From Mariniphaga sp. (GTDB lineage: Bacteria; Bacteroidota; Bacteroidia; Bacteroidales; Prolixibacteraceae), in contig JAGXGA010000053.1 in the NCBI GenBank assembly GCA_024636975.1, positions 62,001 through 126,000 of the forward strand: a stretch of 64,000 bases of DNA, read 5' to 3'. Position 1 is the first letter of the stretch; every line of letters starts with the position of its first letter. Positions 17,501 to 26,267 of the stretch are shown here, in pieces. A program made the position numbers and the translations under genes. The notes under the pieces were generated by a model that did no database searches, was not told the origin of the DNA, and saw only the letters and a list, made by a program, of their open reading frames with translations.

Positions 17501-18496
17501 TCAGGTTGATTCTGCGGAAGGTTTTGAATCGTAAACATCTTGCCATTCAAAGCTTTCTGTCTTGAGAATGCCTCCCAATACTTTCCTGCGGTTATAAAGC
17601 GAGGGGTCTTTTATAGCCGAGCTGCTTATTATTTCCCATCCGCGTAAGGTATGGATATCGGGTCCCTCTTCCTTATGGAGTGATCGGGAAAAAGTAGTTT
17701 CCACATGGTTCAGGAAATAGGAAATTGAGCCTCTGATGGCTGTTAAAGCGTTTTTCATCTTTTCTCCTTCTTTACTGTTAAGCAGGATGCTTAATGCTTC
17801 ATCAAGAGTAACCAGGTTCAGACTTAATGAGCCAGGTATTTCGCTGTTGGCATAATTGTGAAGTACCGGGTATGTCTGCAGGTAAATTGAATGCCTTTCA
17901 ATTTTCTCCTGAAGCGATGCAAGGTTTTGCCGCGAAAAAGAGGTATCCTGGTTTAGAAGACGGTATACCATTTCTTCGGGTGTCTTGCCCAGGTTGCGTA
18001 TGGAAAGGGCCAGCGAACGTTTATCAATTAAGGCAGTTGATACTGAGATGAGGTAGGTCATTGAAGTGGTAAAGAATATAAAACCAAAAAATGAAAAGAT
18101 GCTGGTCAGCATTTCGAAAGTCACTGAGGTGGGTGCAAAATTTCCGAGGCCGAGGGTGGAAAGGGTGTATCCTGTAAAATAGAGCCGTTCCCAGTTGTTG
18201 GCCATCCTGCCCTTGTCGTTGACAATGGCTCCGGGATCAGAACTGTAAATAAAGTACAGGCCTACCCAGATGAGTACTATCCACACCAGCAGCACCGACA
18301 GGTTAACAGCCATGCCACTGAGGCTGTATACGCGTCTCCCGAACCATTTTACGCACAGCTTAAGGCATGCGTGACTGATAAAGGTTACAAAACGGGTTAT
18401 AAAAGCTGCACCTCCGCCCGATAATGTGGTGAAAAAGAAGTCGTACATTGTCAGAAGCAGCAAAAGAATGCCTGAAATCAGATAAATGGTTCCCAT
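17501..18496 (-). CDS. Ion channel family protein with a non-standard selectivity filter
   Basis: 331 residues. A hydrophobic N-terminus (about 3-22) and two more helices (about 64-83 and 128-152) flank a pore loop. The filter reads T114-L-G-L-G-N119, where K+ channels normally have TxGYGD, so Tyr and Asp are replaced by Leu and Asn. The soluble C-terminal half (about 160-331) is mostly helical and matches no RCK domain that I can see. It is probably a two-helix (Ion_trans_2-like) cation channel; selectivity for K+ should not be assumed. Confidence 0.7.
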   Translation of the reverse strand: MGTIYLISGILLLLLTMYDFFFTTLSGGGAAFITRFVTFISHACLKLCVKWFGRRVYSLSGMAVNLSVLLVWIVLIWVGLYFIYSSDPGAIVNDKGRMANNWERLYFTGYTLSTLGLGNFAPTSVTFEMLTSIFSFFGFIFFTTSMTYLISVSTALIDKRSLALSIRNLGKTPEEMVYRLLNQDTSFSRQNLASLQEKIERHSIYLQTYPVLHNYANSEIPGSLSLNLVTLDEALSILLNSKEGEKMKNALTAIRGSISYFLNHVETTFSRSLHKEEGPDIHTLRGWEIISSSAIKDPSLYNRRKVLGGILKTESFEWQDVYDSKPSAEST

Positions 18497-18660
18497 TTGC
18501 CTTTATGATATATAAAAATGTATTTACATAAATTTAGTATTCCTGATTAATCAACACCTTTAACTTTTAATTGTTTACCTGATTTTAACACGATGGTCAC
18601 CCCATTTTCGAAGAGTAAGCATATACTATTTTAATCAAAGCAGAATGACAGGCAAAGCTT

Positions 18661-18690
18661 TTTGTTTTTTGGTGGCCGAAGCTATATTTG
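18661..18690 (+). promoter_or_regulatory. Promoter abutting the next start codon
   Basis: TTTG at 18661-18664, 18 nt of spacing, and a perfect TATATTTG at 18683-18690. The ATG of the following gene is at 18695, about where transcription should begin, so the message may be leaderless. Confidence 0.6.
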
Positions 18691-18694
18691 TATT

Positions 18695-19459
18695 ATGCTG
18701 GTATTTATTTACGATGGTACGTTTGAAGGAGTGCTAACCTGTATATTTGAGGGGTACAATAGCAGACGCTTTCCTGATGCAATAAAGGTAAAAGGAAAGC
18801 AGTCACAGGATATGTTTGCAGAATTAATTGCCTTGGAATCAGATTCCGGTAAGGCCGAACGTGTATGGAAGGGAATCCGGCAAAAGCTAACGGTAAAAAA
18901 CAAGCAATTGCTCTATTATGCCTTCCTCTCTGAAGCGCAGGGTATTGAAATGAATATACTGCGGTTTGCACAACGGCTTTTTACTGAAAAGGCAAGCATT
19001 GAAACCGATTTTGGCGATTCCCATGTACTGGAGGTGGTTCAGAATGCACGAAAGGTGAAGAAGGAAGCCATGCGCATGATGCAGTTTGTCAGGTTCCAAC
19101 AGACAAAAGATGGGCTTTACTTTTGCGGCATCGAACCGCGATATGATGTGCTACCGCTGGTGTTGGGGCATTTTCGCAGCCGCTTTGCCGACCAGCAGTG
19201 GCTGTTGTACGATTTGAAGCGAAACTACGGAGCTTATTACGATAAAAAGACCGTTGAAGAGGTGGAACTAACCAGCAGTGAAATTAACAGGCATACAGGT
19301 CAGGTAAGCGAGAACGTGCTGAATGAAGGCGATGCTTTATACAAGACCCTCTGGAAATCGTACTTTGAAAACATTAGCATTAAAGAGCGTAAGAATTTAC
19401 GGCTGCAACGCCAGCATATGCCCAGGAGGTTCTGGAAGTACCTTACTGAGAAGCAGTGA
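18695..19459 (+). CDS. TIGR03915/DUF4130-type DNA metabolism protein
   Basis: 254 residues from the ATG at 18695. Residues LVFIYDGTFEGVLTCIFEGY at the N-terminus and the C-terminal RRFWKYLTEKQ tail fit the family called probable DNA metabolism protein, which normally accompanies the radical SAM repair protein and in some bacteria is fused to a uracil-DNA glycosylase domain. Here no glycosylase domain follows. The usual partner is at 10069-11373, separated by 7.3 kb. The frame extends upstream to 18662, but that part would lie upstream of or within the promoter elements, so the later ATG is chosen. Confidence 0.8.
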   Translation: MLVFIYDGTFEGVLTCIFEGYNSRRFPDAIKVKGKQSQDMFAELIALESDSGKAERVWKGIRQKLTVKNKQLLYYAFLSEAQGIEMNILRFAQRLFTEKASIETDFGDSHVLEVVQNARKVKKEAMRMMQFVRFQQTKDGLYFCGIEPRYDVLPLVLGHFRSRFADQQWLLYDLKRNYGAYYDKKTVEEVELTSSEINRHTGQVSENVLNEGDALYKTLWKSYFENISIKERKNLRLQRQHMPRRFWKYLTEKQ

Positions 19460-19708
19460 GCGATCGAATAGGGTTTTTTTAGTCCGACAGATTTCTCAAG
19501 ATTCCAGGGCTTAATTTCTATTACTATAATTAAGGCTGCGTTAAACAATGATGTAGTTTTACGCTTTTATATATGAATCTTCTTTTTTATCTTGCCCACT
19601 TTTAAAAACAACCAGAAGCCTGTTAAATCTGCTATTACTGCAAATCATTTAAAACGACTCTGGAAAAAAGCGAAACGAAAATTTTTGGATGCGTTTAAAT
19701 AAAGTAAA

Positions 19709-20113
19709 ATGAAAAACATACGTATAAAAATCGTACAGCTAATTTGCGTTAGTGCCGTTTTAATATTAAGTTGTGAAAAAAACAGTGAATGGCTTGAGGC
19801 AGAACTTCAGAATACCACCTGCAACAGCAATTTAACAACTGTAGTTACCTACAATGATGTTGAAGGTACCGTTTCATCAATTCCGGGTGTATCCGATAAT
19901 GCGATTTACATAAAAGTAGATGACCCTGATTCTGCGCAGGAAACAGAATATGTAGTTCCCTGTAATCTGCCTGATCAATACAGAATTGAGAATCTTAAGA
20001 TACTGTTTAGCGGAGATTTAAAGGCAGTGCCCAGGGATTTCTTGGAACCCGGGACAGAGATTTTAATTATTGCACAGCCCATTACTTTAACGCTCTTAAG
20101 GATTAAAAATTAA
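19709..20113 (+). CDS. Small lipoprotein, function unknown
   Basis: 134 residues. The signal ends with a lipobox LILSC (Cys at about 22), so the protein should be lipid-anchored. The mature part has two more Cys residues (in TTCNSN and VPCNLP), possibly a disulfide, and is predicted to be beta-rich. I do not recognise a family. It stands alone, convergent with the uracil permease, with a shared terminator. Confidence 0.65.
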   Translation: MKNIRIKIVQLICVSAVLILSCEKNSEWLEAELQNTTCNSNLTTVVTYNDVEGTVSSIPGVSDNAIYIKVDDPDSAQETEYVVPCNLPDQYRIENLKILFSGDLKAVPRDFLEPGTEILIIAQPITLTLLRIKN

Positions 20114-20130
20114 AAAAGTTTTTTAAAAAA

Positions 20131-20165
20131 TAAACCTGACAGATTTCACAAATCTGTCAGGTTTA
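20131..20165. terminator. Bidirectional terminator between convergent genes
   Basis: A perfect 16-bp stem (TAAACCTGACAGATTT and its complement) with a 3-nt loop CAC, flanked by A-rich sequence on the left and TTTA on the right. It can serve both the lipoprotein gene and the uracil permease. Confidence 0.85.
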
Positions 20166-20186
20166 TTGCATACATGTATACGAAGT

Positions 20187-21392
20187 TTATTGTTCTTCCT
20201 TTTTAGTTTGAGGCAACAATAAATTCAAAATAATACCTGTCAAAGCTGCCAAACCAATTCCTGCCAGGGAGAAGGTTCCGTATTGTATAATGGCACCGCC
20301 AATTCCAATTGTCAGAACTATTGATACAATTACCTGGTTACGGGTTTCTGCCATGTTGGTTTTCGATTCCACCAGCGATTTGATCCCGATTGAAGCAATC
20401 ATTCCAAAGAGCAGTAACATAATTCCACCCAATACAGCGGTGGGAATTGTCTTTAAAAATCCGCTTATTTTACCAATAAATGCAAAGAGAATAGCAGTAA
20501 TGGCTGCGATACGGAGCACAAACGGATTGGTGATTTTTGTAAGGGTAATGGCACCTGTTACTTCCGAATAAGTAGTATTGGGTACACCTCCAAAGAAGCC
20601 GGCAACAGCTGTGGCAATTCCATCGCCCAGCAGGGTACGGTGCAATCCGGGCTTTTCAATGAAGTTTTTGTTGCATACACCACCTATGGCATACATATCG
20701 CCTACATGCTCAATGATAGGGGCAATGGCTACCGGAATCATGTACAATATAGCCTGCCAGTGAAACTGGGGTACCGTAAATTCCGGAATCATAATCCAGG
20801 TTGCATCTTTAATGGCAGTGAAATCCACTTTTCCCCAAACAACTGCTGCCAGGTAACCGACGATGATGGCAATGAAAATGGGAATTAGCTTAGCCATGCC
20901 TTTCCCCCAAATTACCACGATAATGGCTGTAAGTAGTGAAATTACCGCCAGTGCCCAGTCGGATTTGGCCATGTCGACGGCTGCTGAAGCAAGCGACAAT
21001 CCAATGATCATAATTACAGGCCCTACTACTACTGCAGGAAATAGCCTTTCAACGAACTTAATGCCACGGGCTTTTACCAGCGCGGAAACTACTCCGTAAA
21101 CAACACCCACCACAATGATGCCCGATAGAGTGCCGGGCCAGCCATAAAGGCGTGTAGCTTCAATTATGGGTGCAATGAACGCAAAACTGCTGCCCAGGAA
21201 AACCGGCACTTTTCCCCCCGTAATCAGGTGGAATATCAAGGTGCCTATACCCGCTGTGAACAAGGCAACCGATGGATCGATACCTACAAGCAGGGGCACC
21301 AGTACGGTGGCTCCGAAAGCAACAAATAAGAACTGGACTCCAAGAACGGTGTTTTTCAGGGTTAGCTGGTTTCGAAAGGATGATTTGGTCAT
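20187..21392 (-). CDS. uraA: Uracil permease (NCS2 family)
   Basis: 401 residues from the ATG at 21392; the frame is open 24 codons further, but the sequence there is not protein-like. It has about 14 hydrophobic segments in the two-repeat UraA fold. The substrate-site residues of the nucleobase-cation symporter-2 family are visible in APIIEHVGD (Glu and His) and in [10 protein letters not shown]. It imports uracil with protons for salvage. It stands alone on the minus strand. Confidence 0.9.
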   Translation of the reverse strand: MTKSSFRNQLTLKNTVLGVQFLFVAFGATVLVPLLVGIDPSVALFTAGIGTLIFHLITGGKVPVFLGSSFAFIAPIIEATRLYGWPGTLSGIIVVGVVYGVVSALVKARGIKFVERLFPAVVVGPVIMIIGLSLASAAVDMAKSDWALAVISLLTAIIVVIWGKGMAKLIPIFIAIIVGYLAAVVWGKVDFTAIKDATWIMIPEFTVPQFHWQAILYMIPVAIAPIIEHVGDMYAIGGVCNKNFIEKPGLHRTLLGDGIATAVAGFFGGVPNTTYSEVTGAITLTKITNPFVLRIAAITAILFAFIGKISGFLKTIPTAVLGGIMLLLFGMIASIGIKSLVESKTNMAETRNQVIVSIVLTIGIGGAIIQYGTFSLAGIGLAALTGIILNLLLPQTKKEEQ

Positions 21393-21554
21393 AGTATAAG
21401 TGTAAAAATAATTGGTGCAAAAGAAATGTTTTTCAATGTTTAATTCAAAAAAAGATGTTAACAAAATATTTACAACTGCATAGTAAGCGGCAACTTATTA
21501 CAGCATATAGTATTGAATGCCATTTATGATTGTTACTCATGTTTTTTACTTCAT

Positions 21555-21586
21555 AAAAAACCCGCTTCAAAAAAATGAAACGGGTT
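21555..21586 (-). terminator. Terminator after the DUF1080 gene
   Basis: On the minus strand, AACCCGTTTC and GAAGCGGGTT form a stem with one mismatch, followed by a run of T residues. It ends the DUF1080 lipoprotein transcript. Confidence 0.75.
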
Positions 21587-21610
21587 ATATTATCATACCA
21601 GAGTACCAGA

Positions 21611-22405
21611 TTATTGTAACACTTCTGAAGGGATTTCTTTAATAGGACGTACTTTAAGGGTACGGATAAACAGATCGGCACCTTCCGCCTGAAGCTGTAT
21701 CTTTCCTGAGGTGAGGGGCTTAATACTGCCATTTTCAACTATGCCGGTATTGTTGTTTACCATCACTGTCTGACCATTCACTACATGAACTGCCGTGCTG
21801 CCAACACAATACAAATCCACAGTATTCCATTCACCAAGCGGGTTTTCATAATCAGCAGCTTTTTTCACCAACTGACCGTTATGTTCAGTGCTGAATTTTT
21901 TTACCTCGCCTGCAGGGTCATACCTGAAGCTGCCATCTTCTTCCACTACTGAAGTCTCGCAGTAGGTATTGTTCATAAGATAAGTGTCACCCAGACGTTC
22001 GTGCATCAGCTGGCATTCGATGTTTACCATCCAGGTTCCAAGGGCTTCACCAAAATCGCCAAAACTGTGGTACAATAAACCACTGTTGCGGCTGGTATAA
22101 ACTTCTTCACCCCATTTGAATTCGAGCTGCAGGTGATAATTGGCAAAGGTGTCGCGGGTGGCCAATGAACCATTCACCTCACCCGTAATATGTATCAGCT
22201 TTTCCCCGTTTTCTTCTACAATAGAAAAAACTTTTTCATTTGTAGCCGATTCAGCCTGTTCTTCAAAGCCTTTCAGGGGAGTGCCAAGGTGCATATCCCA
22301 GTTCTCAAGGTTCTCTCCATTATAGAGAGGTTGCCAGGAATTGCCTGTTTGGCAGGAGTAAAAAGAGAGAAAGATGATGGAGATAAAAAGTAAATTTTGC
22401 TTCAT
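21611..22405 (-). CDS. DUF1080 (3-keto-disaccharide hydrolase type) lipoprotein
   Basis: 264 residues. The signal peptide ends in FYSC, a probable lipobox (Cys at about 18). The rest is a single beta-rich (concanavalin-like) DUF1080 domain opening with WQPLYNGENLENWD. Members of this domain are annotated as 3-keto-disaccharide hydrolases or found in glycoside-processing clusters, and are abundant in Bacteroidota and Planctomycetota. No partner dehydrogenase is nearby, so the substrate is unclear. Likely location is the outer membrane or periplasm. Confidence 0.8.
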   Translation of the reverse strand: MKQNLLFISIIFLSFYSCQTGNSWQPLYNGENLENWDMHLGTPLKGFEEQAESATNEKVFSIVEENGEKLIHITGEVNGSLATRDTFANYHLQLEFKWGEEVYTSRNSGLLYHSFGDFGEALGTWMVNIECQLMHERLGDTYLMNNTYCETSVVEEDGSFRYDPAGEVKKFSTEHNGQLVKKAADYENPLGEWNTVDLYCVGSTAVHVVNGQTVMVNNNTGIVENGSIKPLTSGKIQLQAEGADLFIRTLKVRPIKEIPSEVLQ

Positions 22406-22423
22406 TTTTAATTTTTTTAGATT

Positions 22424-22453
22424 AAAAAAACTGCCCTGGCGGGAGGGCAGTTT
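22424..22453 (-). terminator. Terminator after the small HTH gene
   Basis: AAACTGCCCT (22428-22437) pairs perfectly with AGGGCAGTTT (22444-22453) over a 6-nt loop. On the minus strand a T-run follows. Confidence 0.85.
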
Positions 22454-22478
22454 CTGGTTTTAATAATTTTTTACGGAT

Positions 22479-22733
22479 TTACACTGTTTCTTCCTGAAGT
22501 ATTTCTTTTGCCCGTTCAAGAATTGCTGCGTCATCGAGAAGGACTATACCTCCATTGGGCCCTGGCTCCATATGGATCCCTACTGCTGCACCTCTGGTGT
22601 AATTAGAACCTCCAAAATAATTCCTGACGGTGTCTTCTGTTACCTCGAACTCTTGCGCCAACTTTTTGATAGAACCGTCAGGTAAGCTGTCTTTGATTTT
22701 ACGCAGCTCATTAAATGTGATTTTACGCTCCAT
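22479..22733 (-). CDS. Small HTH DNA-binding protein
   Basis: 84 residues from the ATG that begins MERKITF; an ATG two codons earlier (22739) is also possible. Residues about 15-40 (SIKKLAQEFEVTEDTVRNYFGG) form a helix-turn-helix. It is followed by a Gly-rich loop and a short C-terminal helix. It is a small DNA-binding protein of a type I know from Bacteroidota, but its targets are unknown. It has its own strong terminator and no operon partner, as would fit a global regulator or nucleoid-associated protein. That role is inference. Confidence 0.65.
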   Translation of the reverse strand: MERKITFNELRKIKDSLPDGSIKKLAQEFEVTEDTVRNYFGGSNYTRGAAVGIHMEPGPNGGIVLLDDAAILERAKEILQEETV

Positions 22734-22986
22734 AATCATAGAATTTTATTATGCTGTTTACAAATTATTAAAATGAACGACTTAGATTGTAAAATTAAAA
22801 ATTAAAATTTAATTACAAATTGAAAACAGTCAGTATATTTTAATGTTTGCCTTTTTGCAGTTTTTTAGGGTTGATTTAATATACTCTTGTATTACGTAAG
22901 AATTTGGATTGCAGATAGTAGCACTTGCAAACATTCATTTTATAATGTTAGAAACAGTGGGTGTAATTAACTATTTTTAACCCGTT

Positions 22987-25950
22987 TCAGATTTCAGGAG
23001 CTAGAATGCTGTTATAGATTGCCTGGTGCATTGCAGGTCGTATGTTAAGGTCGAAAAGTTGAGAGTTTTCGCGGGTAGGATGCACACGGTTCGACATAAA
23101 AATAAACAATATACCGCTGTCGGGGTCGGCCCAGGCCATTGTGCCGGTATAGCCTGTATGTCCGAAACTGTTTTTGCTGGCGCTTACTGCCGGATAGGCA
23201 TCCTTTAATTTATTTTTATGATTATCGATGTAAGGTTTATCGAAACCCAACCCGCGGCGGTTTTTGTTTTCCCGGAACTGGATGCGAGTAAACTCTTCAA
23301 TGGTCTTGGTTGAGATGAACTGCTTTCCGGCAAAGTAACCTTTTTGTAAATACATCTGGAATATTTTTGCCAGGTCACCCGCAGTACCAAATAATCCTGC
23401 ATTTCCGGATACTCCTCCTAACATGGCAGCTCCTTCATCGTGCACAAATCCTCTTAGTTTTTCCATTCTGAAGAAGTCGTCGGTTTCAGTAGGAACAATA
23501 CGCTCCAGAGGAAAATGAAGGTATGGATTATAAGTTACAGAAATTGCTCCCAGCGGCTTGTAAAAATTCTCTGCAAGGTAAGTCTCATAGGGTACTCCTG
23601 TTAAATTTGGAATGATTTCGGGATAAAGGTGAAAGCTGAGGTCGGAATAAACATATTTTTTGAGTGGAAGCGGGGTGCTGGTACGAATTGTATCGTATAT
23701 GACTTTCCTGAAGCTGTTGTTCAGGTAGAGCTGATTAGCAACTCTTACGCTGAATTGTTCAGTAGGCTGAGTTGAGAATATTTCACGGTTTAGCTTACCT
23801 TCCTCATCAAGACCCATACGCCAGAAAGGAATCCAGGCAGGCAGCCGTGCCTGGTGGGTAAGGTAATCACGTACAGGTATGTTGCCTTTAACGGTTCCTT
23901 TGAAATCGGGCCAGTAGGTGGCGAACGGTGCATCAATATTTAGTTTGTTCTCATCAACAAGTTTCATCAGCGAGGGCAGCGGGCCTGTCACTTTAGTCAG
24001 CGACGCCCAGTCGTAAAGGTTATCGGGAGTAACTTCTTCCTCTTCGAAATAAGTGTGATAGCCATAGCACTTGTGAAAAACTACCTGCCCATAACGGGCA
24101 ACTATCACCTGTAACCCGGGGAATGCTTTATTTTTTATTCCCAGGTTAGCCAGCGAATCAATGCCACAGGAAAGTATTTCTGAACTCATACCGGCCTCCT
24201 CGGGAATGGTATAGGCAAAAGTTTGGTTTTTTTTAATATCCATGCCGCCTTTCACCTTAAACCGGTCATCAACTGATACCGGCAACCTGCCGGTAAGGTC
24301 AAATGCACCAAAAACTGCCTGCCCGGCCAGTTCCTGGGTTAACTGGTTGTTTTGATAGGCAAGGATCAGTCCGTGTGACTGATGAATGTTTTCAAAATGC
24401 TTCATTGCATAGGCATTCCCAAAGAAAACAGTTACTACACGGTTGTCCCTGATGAAATCGGCCAGTGCATTCCGTTGGGCAGCACTGGTTCCGTAAGCCC
24501 CTGATGGATACAGATTAATTCCCTGGATACCTACGATGATGAGGTTGTAATTGTCGAGTGTTTTACGCAAAACGGCTACTTCACGTTCTGAAGCATTCTT
24601 TTTTAGAACGAAGTGATCAACCTGGGTGTAACGGCTCATCATTTTTTGAAAGGGAGAAACTTCATCGGCACCAATCATTACCGATGCAATTTTCAGATTG
24701 GCAAAATCCTGCACTGGAAGTGCTTTATTGTTGCTTAATACAGTGAGCGAGCCTTTAATGAGTTTACGTGAAGTTACTTCGAAATAGGGAGAATTCAGCC
24801 TGGAAGTAAGATTTTTTGTTTCTGCAGGAGCATAAATATGCAACCCCGTCCATCTTTTCAGTGCAAGGACCCTGACGCACTTTTGATTTATTTCCTCTAC
24901 AGTGAGCCTTCCATTGGCTACGGCCTGCTTTACTGCAGCTATGGCTTTAGGCAGGTCGACAACAAATTCAAGCATGTCGTTCCCTGCTTTTAGGGCCTCC
25001 ACTACCGGGTTGCCATTACCTGAAAGCACTCCCTGCATGTTCATGGCATCGGTAATAACAAAACCATTGTAGCCAATCTCCTGCCGCAGGTAGCCATTTA
25101 CTATTTTCTCTGACAGAGAAGAAGGAGTACCCGAATTGTCGAGTGCAGGTACATTCAAATGCGCAGTCATGATTCCGCTGATACCTTGTTCGGCAAGATA
25201 ACGGAAAGGAAAGCTTTCCACTACATCGATGCGGCTTTTTGGATGGTTGATCACAGGCAGCTCTTTATGTGAATCGGCCTCTGTGTCGCCATGCCCGGGG
25301 AAATGCTTTGCTACCGGAACGACCCATTCGCTTTGCATTCCATTGGCCAGATACCAGGCTTTTTGCGAAACGTTAATTTTGTCTTCACCAAACGACCGGA
25401 AGTTGATAACCGGGTTTTGTGGATTGGTGCTTACATCGGCTACAGGTGCAAAATTCATATGAATACCCATCAGTTTCATTTGCCTGGCCAAATCACGTCC
25501 CATTTGGTATATGTAAGTAGAATCGCGCACTGCTCCCAATGCCTGTGCATAGGGATAGCGCATGGTGCTGTCGATACGCATGGAAAGCCCCCACTCACCG
25601 TCAATGGCTGCTAAAAGAGGAACTTCCGAATTCTCCTGGAATTCATTAATCCATTGAGCCGTCTTTACCGGGCTGCCCTGCATGACAAGAATACCGCCGG
25701 GTTTATAAGTGCGGATCAGGTTATTTACTTTGGATTTGTCTGTGTCACTTTGCCTGGGATATACCGTAATCATCATTAGTTGGGCTATCTTTTCATCCAG
25801 GGTCATGCTATCCAGGGTTTCCTGTATCCAGAAGTCTTCTGCCAATAACAAAAACGGCGGATCTCCTTCTGCTGGATTTTCCTCAGCAAACAGAAAAGAT
25901 AGCGGAGTAAAAAGAATAACTAATAAAACTTGAAAAATTTTGATTTTCAT
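22987..25950 (-). CDS. GH3 beta-N-acetylhexosaminidase fused to a serine beta-lactamase-family domain
   Basis: 987 residues from the ATG at 25950; nine codons upstream are also open but precede the signal peptide. After a signal peptide, a GH3 domain (about 40-390) shows the NagZ motif KHFPGHG and the D226-x-H228 dyad (ADSH), with nucleophile D301 in ITDAMNM. A Gly/Val-rich GH3 C-terminal domain follows. Then a class C beta-lactamase/penicillin-binding-like domain (about 600-985) has S650-L-T-K653, YSD and HTG motifs. NagZ-type enzymes cut GlcNAc-anhydroMurNAc bonds in wall recycling; the second domain may act on peptide stems. It is exported, unlike E. coli NagZ. This fusion is known in Bacteroidota. 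Confidence 0.88.
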   Translation of the reverse strand: MKIKIFQVLLVILFTPLSFLFAEENPAEGDPPFLLLAEDFWIQETLDSMTLDEKIAQLMMITVYPRQSDTDKSKVNNLIRTYKPGGILVMQGSPVKTAQWINEFQENSEVPLLAAIDGEWGLSMRIDSTMRYPYAQALGAVRDSTYIYQMGRDLARQMKLMGIHMNFAPVADVSTNPQNPVINFRSFGEDKINVSQKAWYLANGMQSEWVVPVAKHFPGHGDTEADSHKELPVINHPKSRIDVVESFPFRYLAEQGISGIMTAHLNVPALDNSGTPSSLSEKIVNGYLRQEIGYNGFVITDAMNMQGVLSGNGNPVVEALKAGNDMLEFVVDLPKAIAAVKQAVANGRLTVEEINQKCVRVLALKRWTGLHIYAPAETKNLTSRLNSPYFEVTSRKLIKGSLTVLSNNKALPVQDFANLKIASVMIGADEVSPFQKMMSRYTQVDHFVLKKNASEREVAVLRKTLDNYNLIIVGIQGINLYPSGAYGTSAAQRNALADFIRDNRVVTVFFGNAYAMKHFENIHQSHGLILAYQNNQLTQELAGQAVFGAFDLTGRLPVSVDDRFKVKGGMDIKKNQTFAYTIPEEAGMSSEILSCGIDSLANLGIKNKAFPGLQVIVARYGQVVFHKCYGYHTYFEEEEVTPDNLYDWASLTKVTGPLPSLMKLVDENKLNIDAPFATYWPDFKGTVKGNIPVRDYLTHQARLPAWIPFWRMGLDEEGKLNREIFSTQPTEQFSVRVANQLYLNNSFRKVIYDTIRTSTPLPLKKYVYSDLSFHLYPEIIPNLTGVPYETYLAENFYKPLGAISVTYNPYLHFPLERIVPTETDDFFRMEKLRGFVHDEGAAMLGGVSGNAGLFGTAGDLAKIFQMYLQKGYFAGKQFISTKTIEEFTRIQFRENKNRRGLGFDKPYIDNHKNKLKDAYPAVSASKNSFGHTGYTGTMAWADPDSGILFIFMSNRVHPTRENSQLFDLNIRPAMHQAIYNSILAPEI

Positions 25951-26267
25951 AAAACAATTGCACTTCAGATGGTTCATTTTTTACTGGGGCTAAAAGTACC
26001 AAAAAGATCAGATTTAACCAGCAAAACAGAAACTTTCGGGTCAGTTTTTAGCAGGTTGTTCGAACACCTGTTAAACTATGGCTTTGTATTAAATTACAGG
26101 TGATAAACTTTAAAAAAGCGAATTGTATCCGGGTTTAAATTATACTTTCTACTTTTGCATGCTGAAATCAATTTAAGTGCAAAAAGGACATAATATATTC
26201 TGGTTGCTTTATTGATTTTTATTGTTGTTTTACCCAAGAGTTTTTAAGGTTGGGGAATATCGTTTAA
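25951..26267 (+). promoter_or_regulatory. Divergent intergenic region with mnmA promoter
   Basis: TACTTTTG at 26150-26157 matches the -7 element exactly; a -33 element is not clear. Transcription from it would leave a leader of about 105 nt before mnmA. No gene is supported in this 317-bp gap. Confidence 0.5.
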
